Origin: Desulfocapsa sp.
GTDB taxonomy: Bacteria > Desulfobacterota > Desulfobulbia > Desulfobulbales > Desulfocapsaceae
Length of the DNA: 6,069 nt
Assembly: GCA_029934815.1 (NCBI GenBank)
Contig: JAOZLM010000146.1
Span: 1-6,069 of the forward strand
Reading direction: 5' to 3'
Shown: one piece after another, positions 6,038-6,069 of the stretch
Numbering within the stretch: the stretch's first letter is position 1
How the letters are laid out: the number at the start of each line of letters is the position of its first letter
Translations under genes and position numbers: made by a program
Notes under the pieces: model-generated
Database searches by the model: none
Told to the model about the DNA's origin: nothing
The model's input: only the letters and a program-made list of their open reading frames with translations

Positions 6038-6069
6038 TCATAACCAGCAGCTGGTCAATGGCTTGTCGG

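Noticed and set aside
5685..6069. Ordinary CRISPR array next to cas3
   Set aside because: Only one copy of the 12-base repeat end exists, and there is no second full repeat at spacer distance. It is better explained as a degenerate solitary element.

Overview
The window carries the interference half of a type I-C CRISPR-Cas locus, all on the minus strand and read from high to low coordinates: cas3 (5684-3450), cas5c (3434-2769), cas8c (2772-1018) with a nested cas11c (1404-1018), and cas7c (1015-149). The genes are tightly packed, with gaps of 2 to 15 bases or overlaps, so one polycistronic mRNA is likely. Base composition is moderate and nothing identifies the host species. It is a bacterium with strong Shine-Dalgarno sites; a Gram-negative anaerobe is only a guess.

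Downstream of cas7c, where type I-C loci usually continue into cas4-cas1-cas2, the next gene (115 to beyond base 1) is the start of a Fic/DOC-family protein with the class II inhibitory motif. No adaptation gene and no ordinary CRISPR array is visible. Upstream of cas3, an unidentified minus-strand reading frame ends at 5834. It may be frameshifted near 6034-6038.

The most notable part is the roughly 150-base gap between that frame and cas3 (5685-5833). It contains, in the sense of the operon, the exact 12-base 3' end of a type I-C CRISPR repeat (GTGGATTGAAAC, 5774-5763). About 31 bases of spacer-like sequence follow, then a perfect 8-bp hairpin (5731-5709). The first 19 bases of this pseudo-spacer match 15 of 19 bases of a site 68 bases upstream (5831-5849, plus strand). 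That site is preceded directly by TTC, the usual type I-C PAM. Three of the four mismatches fall at positions 6, 12 and 18, the bases flipped out of the guide-target duplex in type I Cascade, and matching stops abruptly after position 19.

This is the layout expected of a Cas-regulating RNA (CreR): a degenerate mini-CRISPR whose crRNA-like product guides Cascade to the cas promoter for repression without cleavage.

Working model: Cas5c processes the transcripts, and Cas8c, Cas11c, Cas7c and Cas5c form Cascade, which recruits Cas3. The same Cascade, loaded with the pseudo-crRNA, would sit over the operon promoter and hold down expression. Because fic appears to be the distal gene of the same transcript, loss of Cascade (for example to an anti-CRISPR) might also raise Fic. 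The last two statements are inference.
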